This document shows, piece by piece, positions 1-8,226 of a DNA stretch of 24,661 nt. The position numbers and the translations under genes are program-made. Origin of the DNA: Candidatus Paenalcaligenes intestinipullorum (GTDB lineage Bacteria > Pseudomonadota > Gammaproteobacteria > Burkholderiales > Burkholderiaceae_B); NCBI GenBank assembly GCA_019120675.1, contig DWUQ01000041.1:1-24661 (forward strand), given 5' to 3'. Within the stretch, counting starts at the first letter, position 1, and each line of letters begins with the position of its first letter. The notes under the pieces were generated by a model that had not been told where the DNA came from, ran no database searches, and saw nothing but the letters and a program-made list of their open reading frames with translations.

Positions 1-830
1 GTGAAGACAGCGATGAGCCTGCTACCCAAGAACACACGGTTTCTTTTGATGTGGAGTCGGTAGCCAATACCTCCGATTTTTACATTGCGCCCTCCAGCAC
101 GCAGGATGCCACCGTGCAGCGGGATTTTTACGTATCGGGTGAAACGTCAGAGGACTCGTTTCCTCACTTCTCAGCGGCAGGGCAGGACGGGCCGGTTGCT
201 GAATCAGAGCCAGTTTACGATGTGGGGGTGACTGAAGAAGAGCCAGAACCAGAGCTCATAGGCGAACACACCCTTGGTGGGGTGTATCCTGACGACGAGG
301 CGCGCCACGCTGCCCACTATGCCACCTACACTGAGACGTCGGTGTGGTCGCGTCTGTTTTGGAGGCTGTGTTTGGGGGTGTTGTTGCTGTTGTTGGTCGC
401 CCAAGCCGCCTACGTGTATCGCCACCAGTTGGCAAATCAAGTGCCGTTCTTGCGGCCTGCCCTGGAAGCGGTGTGTCAGAAGCTGGATTGTCAGATTAGC
501 TATGAGCGTCGAGCAAAGTTTATTGATATTTCTGATAGCGAGCTGCATGCCGAGCCCAATATTCAAAAAAACGGCCCTTATCGCTATCATTTGGCCTTAA
601 GTTTGCATAATCGCTTTAAACGAGCCCAAGCTTGGCCCACCTTGGTGATACGCTTACAAGATGGGCGTGGTCAAGCCCTCAGTACCATCGCCGTACCGCC
701 TGAGCAATATTTAGCGAATAAGGGGTTGCGTTCGTCCTTCTTTGCGGCGGACAGCACTCAACGCGTACAGCTGAATTTAAGCACACCCGAGCGCATCACT
801 CATTACGAACTTTTTTCCTATTTTCCCTAA
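1..830 (+). CDS. DUF3426 single-pass membrane protein, 5'-truncated by window edge
   Basis: The reading frame is open from the first complete codon at 3 to the TAA at 828–830, so the gene starts left of the window; the GTG at 51 is only the first possible start codon inside it. The visible part has a long acidic, low-complexity linker, one membrane segment (about residues 102–122 counted from the GTG) and a C-terminal domain of about 130 residues that matches my memory of DUF3426. In betaproteobacteria these proteins usually begin with an MJ0042-type zinc ribbon and often lie after prmA; both would be outside the window. The function is not established. The next gene starts 8 nt after the stop, which suggests co-transcription. 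Confidence 0.8.
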   Translation, partial: EDSDEPATQEHTVSFDVESVANTSDFYIAPSSTQDATVQRDFYVSGETSEDSFPHFSAAGQDGPVAESEPVYDVGVTEEEPEPELIGEHTLGGVYPDDEARHAAHYATYTETSVWSRLFWRLCLGVLLLLLVAQAAYVYRHQLANQVPFLRPALEAVCQKLDCQISYERRAKFIDISDSELHAEPNIQKNGPYRYHLALSLHNRFKRAQAWPTLVIRLQDGRGQALSTIAVPPEQYLANKGLRSSFFAADSTQRVQLNLSTPERITHYELFSYFP

Positions 831-838
831 CACCTGCC

Positions 839-1783
839 ATGTCCAAACGAATTTTAGTCTGCGGTTCTCTTGCCTTCGATACGATTACCGTCTTTGACGG
901 TCATTTCAAAGATCACATCCTGAGCGACAGCGTTAAATCGTTAAGCGTGTCGTTTTTAGTGCCCAGTATGCGCAAAGAGTACGGGGGCTGCGCTGGTAAT
1001 ATTTCCTATAACCTCAACCTGCTTGGGGCCGATCCGGTACCGGTGGGCACCATTGGTGTGGACGCCAAAGACTACTTGCACTACCTGCAGGACTTAGGCA
1101 TCGATACGCAAATGATAGCGTTGCGCACGGATACCTTTTCGGCTCAGTGCCACATCACGACCGATCTAGATGGTAACCAGATTGCTTCCTTTCACCCAGG
1201 GGCGATGCAGTACTCCATGGACAACGATCTCACCGGTCAAGAGGCGGTTTGGGCCATTGTATCGCCCGACTCCAAGGAGGGCATGCTCGCCAATGCGAAT
1301 CGTTTACGTGCCCAGGGTACACCCTTTGTTTTTGATCTGGGCCAAGCCATGCCGCTGTTTAGCGGCGATGACCTCAATCAAATGCTCAACAAAGCGCAAA
1401 TCCTGACTGCGAATGATTATGAGGCCGAGGTGATCGTACAACGCACGGGCCGTAGCCTTGAGGACATCGCCAGCACCATGCAGGCTGTCGTGGTGACACG
1501 CGGGGCAGAAGGGGCCACCTTGTATCAAGGAGGCACGACTCAGCAGGTCGCACCACTCAAAGCGGATCTAATTGCTGACCCAACGGGTTGTGGCGACGCA
1601 CACCGCGCGGGCTTGCTGTATGGCTTAGCGGCTGGGTGGGATTTGTATGAGGCGTGTTGCTTAGGCAATGCTTTGGGCAGCATCAAAATTCGCTCTCAGG
1701 GCCCGCAAAACCATCGTCCCACCTATGCTGAACTTAACACTATTTTGCAAAACCATTACGGTTTGGAACGTTCTATTGTTTAA
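839..1783 (+). CDS. PfkB-family carbohydrate/nucleoside kinase
   Basis: A 314-residue ribokinase-fold kinase that should phosphorylate a sugar or nucleoside hydroxyl with ATP in the cytoplasm. Near the N-terminus are a glycine-rich CGSLAFDT segment and a GGCAGNISYNL segment for substrate binding. The C-terminal PfkB signature DPTGCGDAHRAG carries the catalytic base at Asp253. The DPTGCGD form resembles bacterial adenosine-kinase-like members more than ribokinase (DTTGAGD); the residue two after the catalytic Asp is His where Phe is usual. The substrate cannot be read from sequence. It starts 8 nt after the DUF3426 stop with no good ribosome binding site, so translation may be coupled. Confidence 0.85.
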   Translation: MSKRILVCGSLAFDTITVFDGHFKDHILSDSVKSLSVSFLVPSMRKEYGGCAGNISYNLNLLGADPVPVGTIGVDAKDYLHYLQDLGIDTQMIALRTDTFSAQCHITTDLDGNQIASFHPGAMQYSMDNDLTGQEAVWAIVSPDSKEGMLANANRLRAQGTPFVFDLGQAMPLFSGDDLNQMLNKAQILTANDYEAEVIVQRTGRSLEDIASTMQAVVVTRGAEGATLYQGGTTQQVAPLKADLIADPTGCGDAHRAGLLYGLAAGWDLYEACCLGNALGSIKIRSQGPQNHRPTYAELNTILQNHYGLERSIV

Positions 1784-1861
1784 AGTGGTCTTATACTAAG
1801 TAGACTCACAAGTTGAGTGTGTCCACCTCTTGTTTTGATGATTTTTCCGGAGTAGCAAATT

Positions 1862-2359
1862 ATGTTCATGACGACACTTCAGCAGCGCGTTGCACGGCCC
1901 TTCGCCATCGCTGCCTTAGTGGTGGCACCAATGGTCTTTCTAGCAGGTTGCGCCAACAAAAGCGCCTCCGGAAATGTCTACACCTATGGCCAAGCACAGC
2001 GCGAACAAATCGTGCGCATGGGGAGCGTCGTGTCAACACGCCCCATCGTTATCCAAAACGACCAGCAAACGGGCCTAGGTACCGTCGCTGGTGGTGCCTT
2101 AGGTGGGGTTGCCGCCAGCTCAATTGGTGGCGGTCGAGGCAAGGCTTTGGCTACGATTGGTGGAGCGTTACTGGGTGGCTTGGCGGGCAATGCTGTCGAA
2201 AAAGAAGTCGGCAAGAGCAAAGGGCTAGAGGTCACTGTACAACTGGATAATGGCGAAACCCGTGTGATCGCCCAAGAGGCCGACATCGACTTGCGTCCCG
2301 GTCAACGTGTGCGGGTGATTAGCGGCGGGGGCCCAACCCGCGTCGTACCTGCTTACTAA
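1862..2359 (+). CDS. Glycine-zipper 2TM-domain outer-membrane lipoprotein (SlyB/PcpY-like)
   Basis: A 165-residue lipoprotein. Residues 1–29 form a signal peptide ending in the lipobox LAGC, with Cys30 as the lipidated residue. From about residue 75 to 115 runs a glycine zipper (repeated GG and GxxxG steps, with GGALGGVAA and GGALLGGLAGN), typical of the Rick_17kDa/SlyB family that sits in the outer membrane. The C-terminal part (about 118–165) is a small beta-rich domain ending in a VRVISGGGPTRV segment. The ATG at 1862 is chosen because GGAG at 1849–1852 sits 9 nt upstream; ATG 1868 would be 15 nt away. A good −10 box (TATACT, 1792–1797) lies upstream but I see no convincing −35. A terminator follows, so it is probably transcribed alone. 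Confidence 0.85.
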   Translation: MFMTTLQQRVARPFAIAALVVAPMVFLAGCANKSASGNVYTYGQAQREQIVRMGSVVSTRPIVIQNDQQTGLGTVAGGALGGVAASSIGGGRGKALATIGGALLGGLAGNAVEKEVGKSKGLEVTVQLDNGETRVIAQEADIDLRPGQRVRVISGGGPTRVVPAY

Positions 2360-2442
2360 AGTCGTTACAACCGCCCGTGGTGTTACGGTCATAAAGCCGT
2401 CATCTATCCCGCTAGTTAGCCTTAGCAAACGCTACTTAGCAC

Positions 2443-2478
2443 AACGCCCATTCAGTTCTGTACCGAATGGGCGTTTTT
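2443..2478 (+). terminator. Rho-independent terminator after the glycine-zipper lipoprotein gene
   Basis: A perfect 11-bp stem (2443–2453 with 2465–2475; core CGCCCATTC / GAATGGGCG) encloses an 11-nt loop and runs into a T tract at 2474–2478. It lies 84 nt after the stop of the forward gene and before the reverse-strand YggT gene. Confidence 0.85.
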
Positions 2479-2571
2479 GTATTGGCTGGGTTTAGGCTGG
2501 TGGAAAGAGCAAAGCCACTCAGTTTTGTGTGAGGCCGAAATCGTGCTGCCTCTAAAAACCCATTTGGACGC

Positions 2572-3138
2572 TTAGAGTGGCGCTACCGCAGGCATTAAAA
2601 CCGCAAACTGAGCACGTAGTACCAGATGGCTCAGGAGCTGGCTGCCTAAAATCAGCACAATGGGTGAGAGGTCTAGTGCGCCTAAGTTGGGCATAACACG
2701 TCGGATCGGCTGCAATAAAGGGTCGGTCAGCGTGCGAAGAATCGGCATGATAGGTGCTTGGGGGTTTACCCACGACAAAATAGCTTGGGCAATCGTGAGC
2801 CAAAAAATCATACTCATCGCCCAGCGGATCATTTCCAACAGCGCCATGAGCAGGATGGGCAAAATAAGCGTGCTTGGACTGAGACGTTCGATAGCAAGCA
2901 ACTGTACGCAGAAAAAGATCAGTGCCGTTAGGTAAGCCCCTAATAGACTGGGCCAATCCAAGTACTGGCGGTTAGGGACCAGTTTGCGCAAGCTCAGCAC
3001 GGCCCAATCCGTCGCTTTAAAGATGGTCTGTGAGAAAGGATTAAAAGGGTGCAAGCGGATGGCGTACAACCACGCTCGCACCAAAAACGCCATCCCCAGT
3101 AGGGAGAATAAAAGCTGAAGAATAGAGCTGGAGAACAT
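2572..3138 (-). CDS. YggT-family integral membrane protein
   Basis: A 188-residue, very hydrophobic inner-membrane protein with two tandem YGGT repeats. The first contains NPFSQTIFKATDWAVLSLRK (about residues 33–52) and the second has SWVNPQAP … LTDPLLQPIRRVMP (about 122–150). Each repeat has paired membrane helices followed by the characteristic NP…TD.…P.R…P motif. The function is uncertain; family members have been linked to osmotic tolerance and membrane protein assembly, often near proC. The N-terminus MFSSSILQLLFSLLGMAFL fits relatives. No purine-rich ribosome binding site lies upstream of the ATG; the upstream bases read CGCCTCCTCT on the coding strand, the opposite of a Shine-Dalgarno sequence. 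Confidence 0.9.
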   Translation of the reverse strand: MFSSSILQLLFSLLGMAFLVRAWLYAIRLHPFNPFSQTIFKATDWAVLSLRKLVPNRQYLDWPSLLGAYLTALIFFCVQLLAIERLSPSTLILPILLMALLEMIRWAMSMIFWLTIAQAILSWVNPQAPIMPILRTLTDPLLQPIRRVMPNLGALDLSPIVLILGSQLLSHLVLRAQFAVLMPAVAPL

Positions 3139-3528
3139 AATCAGAGGAGGCGAAAGGTCAAAAGGCTATCATACGATATTCAAGCGGCGAAAAGCACAGA
3201 CTGTGAGCAAAACAGCCTAGGCTTCGTTATAGGCAGAGGGGTGAGGCAAGACCATCGAGCTTTGGGTGCCGCTCACCGTGCCTAGGCCTCATCGTTGGCG
3301 GGTGGATGAGGAAAAGGCCAAGAGCCAGCAGGATTGGGATCGGTTTTGGTATAAGGCACAGCCGGATTCGCGGTAGACATGTACAGATCCTTTAAAAAGT
3401 TTCAGTGTGAAAGTAGTGTACCAAAGAGCCTAGCCAAAGCAGAAGCTTGCGGTAGAATGTGGGCTAAATTATGGCATGTGGGCGTTGGGGCTCACATTGT
3501 TTTTGTGGGATTAATAGGATAAACCATC
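3139..3528. other. 390-bp divergent intergenic region between YggT and a lipoprotein gene
   Basis: The region must hold the promoters of both flanking genes. It also holds a possible 32-codon reverse-strand gene (3282–3380) listed separately. Two similar segments with GCCTAGGC-type palindromes occur near 3219–3226 and 3280–3287. I found no confident promoter pair; a TAGAAT at 3452–3457 is a possible −10 for the forward lipoprotein gene. Confidence 0.4.
3282..3380 (-). CDS. Possible small protein of 32 residues (proline-rich)
   Basis: A reverse-strand frame runs from ATG 3380–3378 to TAG 3284–3282. An AAAGGA ribosome binding site (forward positions 3388–3393) lies 7 nt before the ATG, a better site than most neighbouring genes have. 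The product starts MSTANPAVPYTKTDPNPAGS, continues with a Trp-Pro-Phe-Pro-His-Pro-Pro stretch and ends acidic (NDEA). It has seven prolines and neither a membrane segment nor a signal peptide. It lies 143 nt upstream of the YggT gene in the same direction. I do not recognise the family. The well-placed ribosome binding site and compact frame argue for expression; the length means chance cannot be excluded. Confidence 0.45.
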   Translation of the reverse strand: MSTANPAVPYTKTDPNPAGSWPFPHPPANDEA

Positions 3529-4029
3529 ATGAATTTCTGGCAACACAAAAGCATTAGTTTGGGCCTGCTCATCGCAGCCATTGGCTTGGCCGGATGTGCG
3601 CCCAGCACGCCCAAGGCCCCCACTGCAAAGAAGCCGGTGGCTGCTGTCAAACCAGAGTGCGTCGCACCCGCTACCAATGATCCCCTAATTGGTAATTGGC
3701 TCAGTAAGCACCAAGAGAAAGGCATGGCAGGCGAGTTGCGTACCCTGATTACGCTGAATGAAGACGGCACGATGGCTTATACACAGCAAATCAAGCGCCC
3801 ACGTCAGCCTTCACAGGGCATTTCTGAGCAAGGCTGCTGGACCCACAATCAAGCACGTTTGCAGCTGCAAACGTTGACCTCGAATGGGGCCGACGTGGAT
3901 CTCGATGACCCGTTGTATACCAATACGTTCAGCGTACGCCAGCCCCAGGCCGATCAATTACGCTTACAGGGCGATAGTGGCAGCTTTAATTTGGTGCGCA
4001 CCTCGCCCGGTTATCGTTTGCCGTTTTAG
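3529..4029 (+). CDS. Small lipoprotein with lipocalin-like C-terminal domain
   Basis: A 166-residue protein with a signal peptide (residues 1–22) and lipobox LAGC, lipidated at Cys23. A Pro/Ala/Lys-rich linker (about 24–45) is followed by a beta-rich domain of about 115 residues that opens with DPLIGNWLS and has GTMAYTQQI and GCWTHNQARLQLQ strands. That pattern resembles small lipocalin-like or copper-resistance NlpE-like barrels, but I cannot assign a family. It should be a periplasm-facing lipoprotein. Its stop codon overlaps the stop of gltX, which converges from the other strand, leaving no room for a terminator between them. Confidence 0.7.
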   Translation: MNFWQHKSISLGLLIAAIGLAGCAPSTPKAPTAKKPVAAVKPECVAPATNDPLIGNWLSKHQEKGMAGELRTLITLNEDGTMAYTQQIKRPRQPSQGISEQGCWTHNQARLQLQTLTSNGADVDLDDPLYTNTFSVRQPQADQLRLQGDSGSFNLVRTSPGYRLPF

Positions 4030-5438
4030 TGCGTTGCTAAGGTCAGCCGAGCCAAGACCGTGCTGCGCCCCAATAACGCCAGCACGGCATCAATCGCTGG
4101 GGTTTGCTTACGACCTGTCACGGCCACACGCAAAGGAATACCCAGCTTTGGCATTTTGACCTCATGCTCAGCAAGCGTATCGCGTATTGCTTGAGCAATT
4201 GAGGCCACATTCCATTCGCTCAGTTCAGTGGCTTTTGCACTAAACGTCCGTAATAAATCCTTGGCGTCGGAGGTTAATACCTCGTCTTGGAGGGCTTCAG
4301 GAGCGGGCACAAACGGGCTGCAAAACAGTAACGCGTCCGTGGCTAAGTCTTGTAAGGTCTCGGCTCGGTCTTTAAATAGATCCACCACAGCCGCGAGCTC
4401 AATATTACTGACCTCGCCACCAAGGGCTTCAATACGGGGGGCAATATTTTGCGCCAAGACCGCGCTATCGGTGTGCTTAATGTAATGCGCGTTGACCCAA
4501 TTGAGTTTTTTAGGATCCCATTGAGCGGCGGATTTGCTTAATTGGCGGGTATCGAACCATTCAATCAGCTGCTCAGCACTGAAAATTTCATCGTCCCCGT
4601 GGCTCCAGCCTAAGCGAGCCAAGTAGTTAATCATGGCCTCAGGCAGGTAGCCTTGGGTGTCGTACTCCATGATGCTGACCGCACCATGGCGTTTGGAAAG
4701 CTTTTCACCATCTGGGCCCAAAATCATGGGCACATGACCATAACACGGCACGGGTGCATTTAAGGCTTGCAAAATGGTGATTTGGCGAGGGGTGTTGTTG
4801 ACGTGGTCGTCACCACGAATGACGTGGGTGATGGCCATATCCCAATCGTCCACCACCACGCAAAAGTTATACGTGGGTGTGCCATCGGCGCGGGCAATAA
4901 TTAAATCGTCCAGCTCGCTGTTATCAAAGCTTATCGTCCCTTTGACTAAGTCTTCCCAAGACGTCACGCCCTCTTGGGGGCACTTAAAGCGCACGACGGG
5001 TGCACGACCTTCGGGGATGGCAGGCAGCTGTTTGCCCGTTTCAGGACGCCACGTGCCATCGTAGCGTGGCTTCAGGCCCAGCTGACGCGCGCGCTCACGC
5101 ATCGCGTCCACCTCTTCGGGGCTGCTATAGCAATAATAAGCGGTGCCGTTATCCAGCATCTGTTGGATCAACTCACGGTAACGATCCATACGCTGCATTT
5201 GATAAAAAGGCCCTTCGTCGGGCTGCATGCCGAGCCAATCCATACCGTCCAAAATTGCCTGTACCGCTTCGGGGGTAGAGCGTTCTACATCTGTGTCTTC
5301 GATGCGCAGTACAAAGGTACCTTGATGGTGGCGGGCAAAGGCCCAGGAGAATAAAGCCGTACGGGCGCCGCCTAGGTGTAAATAACCCGTAGGCGAGGGC
5401 GCAAAACGTGTGCGTACAGGGCGTGAATGTGCAGTCAT
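4026..5438 (-). CDS. gltX: Glutamyl-tRNA synthetase
   Basis: A class I aminoacyl-tRNA synthetase of 470 residues that charges tRNA-Glu with glutamate in the cytoplasm. The HIGH-type motif is HLGG at 21–24 within PSPTGYLHLGGARTAL; the KMSKS-type motif is KLSKR at 246–250. The length and the C-terminal helical anticodon-binding part fit bacterial GltX. The zinc-binding cysteine set of the E. coli enzyme is absent: the segment around 101–131 keeps only Cys103, and the other ligands are Ser, Thr or Trp. The gene is the third of a probable operon darP–esterase–gltX, starting 24 nt after the esterase stop, with no strong ribosome binding site. Glutaminyl-tRNA specificity seems unlikely but cannot be excluded from motifs alone. 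Confidence 0.97.
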   Translation of the reverse strand: MTAHSRPVRTRFAPSPTGYLHLGGARTALFSWAFARHHQGTFVLRIEDTDVERSTPEAVQAILDGMDWLGMQPDEGPFYQMQRMDRYRELIQQMLDNGTAYYCYSSPEEVDAMRERARQLGLKPRYDGTWRPETGKQLPAIPEGRAPVVRFKCPQEGVTSWEDLVKGTISFDNSELDDLIIARADGTPTYNFCVVVDDWDMAITHVIRGDDHVNNTPRQITILQALNAPVPCYGHVPMILGPDGEKLSKRHGAVSIMEYDTQGYLPEAMINYLARLGWSHGDDEIFSAEQLIEWFDTRQLSKSAAQWDPKKLNWVNAHYIKHTDSAVLAQNIAPRIEALGGEVSNIELAAVVDLFKDRAETLQDLATDALLFCSPFVPAPEALQDEVLTSDAKDLLRTFSAKATELSEWNVASIAQAIRDTLAEHEVKMPKLGIPLRVAVTGRKQTPAIDAVLALLGRSTVLARLTLATH

Positions 5439-5462
5439 AAATAATGCAGGGAGTGTAAGGAG

Positions 5463-6131
5463 TTAAAAAGTGAGCACTTCATTTAAGAAGTTAGCGATGT
5501 CTCGGATTTCAGTTGGCGTCACCGCATGGCCCATGGCGTAGGTATGCCAGCGGACGTTGTAACCCAGCTCCTCCAAGAGCTGGCGTGAGGCTTCTGCGCG
5601 CTCAAACGGCACGATGGGGTCTTGGGTGCCGTGGGCCATAAAAATGGGCGTGTCTTGGTTGGCTTTGTGTCGCTCGTTGATGAGCTTATTTGCTAGGGGC
5701 AAATAACCTGATAGACACACCATACCCGCTAGGCTTTCCTCTAAACGCAGGCCGGTTTGTAGAGTCATGGCGCAGCCTTGGGAAAACCCAGCCAACACAA
5801 TGCGCTCTGTAGAAATGCCCCGAGCATTTTCTCGGGCGATCAGCTCTTGCACTGCGCTTTGCGAGTGGCGTAAGCCCGTTTCATCCTCGTGGCGGACGAG
5901 ATCCGCCATGTAAATGTCGTACCACGAGCGCATCGGCATGCCACCATTGATGGTGACCGGCTGCACCGGCGCATGAGGAAACACAAAGCGCACCCCTTTG
6001 TTGCCTAAATTTAATTGGGGCACGATGGGCGCAAAATCGTTGCCGTCCGCGCCCAAGCCATGGAGCCAGACAACAGAGAAGTGTGGGTCTGTGCTCGTTT
6101 CAATTTCTAGGCATTCTAAAGAAGCAGTCAT
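5463..6131 (-). CDS. Alpha/beta-hydrolase carboxylesterase (phospholipase/carboxylesterase family)
   Basis: A 222-residue cytoplasmic esterase of the Abhydrolase_2 family, the usual length for the small bacterial carboxylesterases akin to acyl-protein thioesterase. The oxyanion-hole motif is WLHGLGADGND (22–32). The nucleophile elbow GFSQG has Ser117; Asp171 (in HGTQDPIVP) and His202 (in MGHAV) complete the triad. It likely hydrolyses short acyl esters; the natural substrate is unknown. It sits 20 nt after darP and 24 nt before gltX on the same strand, so it is probably co-transcribed with them. Confidence 0.92.
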   Translation of the reverse strand: MTASLECLEIETSTDPHFSVVWLHGLGADGNDFAPIVPQLNLGNKGVRFVFPHAPVQPVTINGGMPMRSWYDIYMADLVRHEDETGLRHSQSAVQELIARENARGISTERIVLAGFSQGCAMTLQTGLRLEESLAGMVCLSGYLPLANKLINERHKANQDTPIFMAHGTQDPIVPFERAEASRQLLEELGYNVRWHTYAMGHAVTPTEIRDIANFLNEVLTF

Positions 6132-6151
6132 GGAAAGTCCTTGTCCGAATA

Positions 6152-6688
6152 TTAGCTGGCAACGTTTTTAATTGCCTGAAAAAGGTTGCGGTAATGTTTG
6201 CGTGATGGCGCAACACCCTCGGCTAAGGCTTCGTTTTGTTGGGCTTCTCGGCGTGCAGCACGTACTAAGCCTCGAAACTCTTGCACATTAACCGTTTGGT
6301 AGGTATCAAAAAACTCCGTTAGCGCCGCGTCGCTGCGCAACAGCACATCACGTAAGGCCTCTAAGCGGTGCATGGCTTTGGCTTGCTCTTTGGAGCCATT
6401 GGTCCATACATCAAGCTGGTGGCGAATGGCGTCGGCGTCTTCGTGGCGTAAAAGCTTACCAATATAGTGAATGTGTCGGCGTCGCGCTTCACGTGCGGTT
6501 ATGCGTTTGGTCTCTTTGATGGCATCATTGAGCTTTTCACCCAACTGTAATTGTGAAAGCTTGTCGTTAGAAAGATTGAGGAGCTCTTTGCCGAGATCGA
6601 CTAAGGCATGCATATCACGCTTAACTTGCGATTTGCTTGGGCCCGTATAGCCATGGTCGTCGGGGTCGGTGGTGTGAGAATCAGACAT
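6152..6688 (-). CDS. darP: Ribosome-associated protein DarP (YjgA, DUF615)
   Basis: A DUF615 protein of about 178 residues, all-helical and highly charged. It begins with an acidic tail, then the family-typical GPSKSQVKRDMHALVDLG block, an ARRRHIHYIGKLLR block, the LDVW and HRLEALRD blocks and a C-terminal KHYRNLFQAIK. YjgA/DarP acts in late 50S subunit assembly in E. coli. The ATG at 6688 is preferred because relatives begin just before an acidic stretch; an upstream in-frame ATG at 6724 would add 12 residues and leave only 25 nt to pmbA. Neither start has a good ribosome binding site. It heads the darP–esterase–gltX group and is divergent from pmbA, an arrangement I also recall from E. coli. 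Confidence 0.9.
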   Translation of the reverse strand: MSDSHTTDPDDHGYTGPSKSQVKRDMHALVDLGKELLNLSNDKLSQLQLGEKLNDAIKETKRITAREARRRHIHYIGKLLRHEDADAIRHQLDVWTNGSKEQAKAMHRLEALRDVLLRSDAALTEFFDTYQTVNVQEFRGLVRAARREAQQNEALAEGVAPSRKHYRNLFQAIKNVAS

Positions 6689-6749
6689 ATCAGTATTATT
6701 TGCAAGGCGTTTAGAGCCTATCATAACCGCCTAAATTAAAAGAGTATTC

Positions 6750-8117
6750 ATGAGCGCATCAACCATATCAACCTTAGCTATTTCTGAAAATCAATTTCGC
6801 TTTTGTGAGTTGGCAGAACACGTGCTGGCTCATGCTAAAAAACTGGGGGCCAGCGACGCCGCGGTCGAGGTCTCCGAAGGGCGAGGCCTCTCGGTGTCGG
6901 TGCGCAATCGCGAACTGGAAACCGTTGAGCAAACCCGTGATCGAGGTTTGGGGGTTACCGTATTTGCCGGCCATAAGCGCGGCAGTGCATCCACCTCGGA
7001 TTTTACCCTTAAAGCGCTCGAAGAAACCGTTGAGGCGGCATGGCATATTGCGCGCCATACTGCAGACGATACCGCAGCGGATCTACCCGCCGAAGAGGAC
7101 TTAGCGCGCCAGTATCCCGATTTGCAATTATACCGCCCTTGGGCGCTGACCCCACAATATGCGCAACATTTAGCACAGCGTGCTGAGGACGCTGCTTTGG
7201 GTTATAGCCCGTTGATCACCAACAGCGAAGGGGCGAGCGTCGACAGCTCAGAAGGGCATTTTGTGTTGGCCAACAGTCGCGGTTTTATGGGCGGCTACCC
7301 CTATAGTCGCCATGCGATTGGGGTGTCACCGATTGCGGGCAGTGGCGATCAGATGCAGCGCGATTACTGGTACAGCGCGGCTCGTGATGCACGACGGCTC
7401 CAAAGCCCCGAGGCCATCGGCCTAGAGGCAGCCCGGCGTACCACACAGCGTTTGGGAGCCAAGCGCATCAAAACCGGCCAATACCCAGTGCTCTACGACG
7501 CCTCGTTGGCGGTGGGTCTGTTGGGTGCTTTTGTGCAAGCGGCCAGTGGAGGCGCTTTATATCGTCGTAATTCCTTTCTGGTAGATGCGCTCGGGCAGCC
7601 TATTTTTGCTTCCCATGTGTGTGTTGACGAAGATCCGTTTGTGCTCGGTGGTATGGGCAGTGCCCCCTTTGACAACGAAGGCGTGCGTACCGCTGCCCGT
7701 CGAGTGGTGCACAACGGCCAACTAGAAGGCTACTTTTTATCCAGCTATACCGCCAAAAAGCTCGGCATGACCACCACCGGCAACGCCGGAGGCTCGCATA
7801 ATTTAATCTTACGCTCTACCGCCACGCAAGCCAGCGATGATTTACCCGCTATGCTCAAAAAGCTCGGTACAGGTCTGTATATTACGGAACTGATCGGGCA
7901 GGGGGTGAATTATTTAACCGGAGATTATTCACGAGGCGCGTTTGGCTATTGGGTAGAAAATGGTGAAATCCAACATGCCGTCGAAGAAATCACCATTGCA
8001 GGCAATTTGCGCGATATGTTCCAAAGCATTACGGCTATTGGTGCAGATGCGCTCAACCGTGGCGCCAAGCGTAGCGGCTCGGTGTTGATCGAGCGCATGG
8101 CGGTGGCGGGCAGCTAA
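6750..8117 (+). CDS. pmbA: PmbA/TldE, subunit of the TldD–TldE metalloprotease
   Basis: A 455-residue member of the TldD/PmbA family. TldE/PmbA partners with zinc-bearing TldD to degrade unfolded peptides, for example trimming the microcin B17 leader and the CcdA antitoxin in E. coli. Visible marks are an N-terminal domain with SVRNRELETVEQTRDRGLGV, a middle TNSEGASVDSSEGHF segment, and the conserved C-terminal run from the TGDYSRGAFGYW block through VENGEIQHAVEEITIAGNL. As expected for PmbA there is no HExxxH metal site; that belongs to TldD, which is not in this window. A weak AAGAG lies 6 nt before the ATG. A hairpin follows the gene. Confidence 0.95.
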   Translation: MSASTISTLAISENQFRFCELAEHVLAHAKKLGASDAAVEVSEGRGLSVSVRNRELETVEQTRDRGLGVTVFAGHKRGSASTSDFTLKALEETVEAAWHIARHTADDTAADLPAEEDLARQYPDLQLYRPWALTPQYAQHLAQRAEDAALGYSPLITNSEGASVDSSEGHFVLANSRGFMGGYPYSRHAIGVSPIAGSGDQMQRDYWYSAARDARRLQSPEAIGLEAARRTTQRLGAKRIKTGQYPVLYDASLAVGLLGAFVQAASGGALYRRNSFLVDALGQPIFASHVCVDEDPFVLGGMGSAPFDNEGVRTAARRVVHNGQLEGYFLSSYTAKKLGMTTTGNAGGSHNLILRSTATQASDDLPAMLKKLGTGLYITELIGQGVNYLTGDYSRGAFGYWVENGEIQHAVEEITIAGNLRDMFQSITAIGADALNRGAKRSGSVLIERMAVAGS

Positions 8118-8150
8118 GCAGCGAGTGCAACGTCATCCCAGCCCGTCCCA

Positions 8151-8183
8151 GCACTGTTCAGACCATGCCGGTCTGGACAGTGT
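8151..8183 (+). terminator. Hairpin after pmbA, possible terminator without a T tract
   Basis: A 13-bp stem (8152–8164 with 8170–8182, one T·G wobble) with a 5-nt loop lies 34 nt after the pmbA stop. It is followed by TTGTGTC rather than a run of T, so it may end transcription weakly or protect the 3' end of the mRNA. Confidence 0.5.
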
Positions 8184-8226
8184 TGTGTCAAACGCGCAAA
8201 AACCGCTTATCGCCACGTATTTAGTG

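Noticed and set aside
1813..2250. A 145-codon frame overlapping the glycine-zipper lipoprotein
   Set aside because: It is an Arg/Trp-rich out-of-frame reading of a gene with a clear signal peptide and zipper in another frame.
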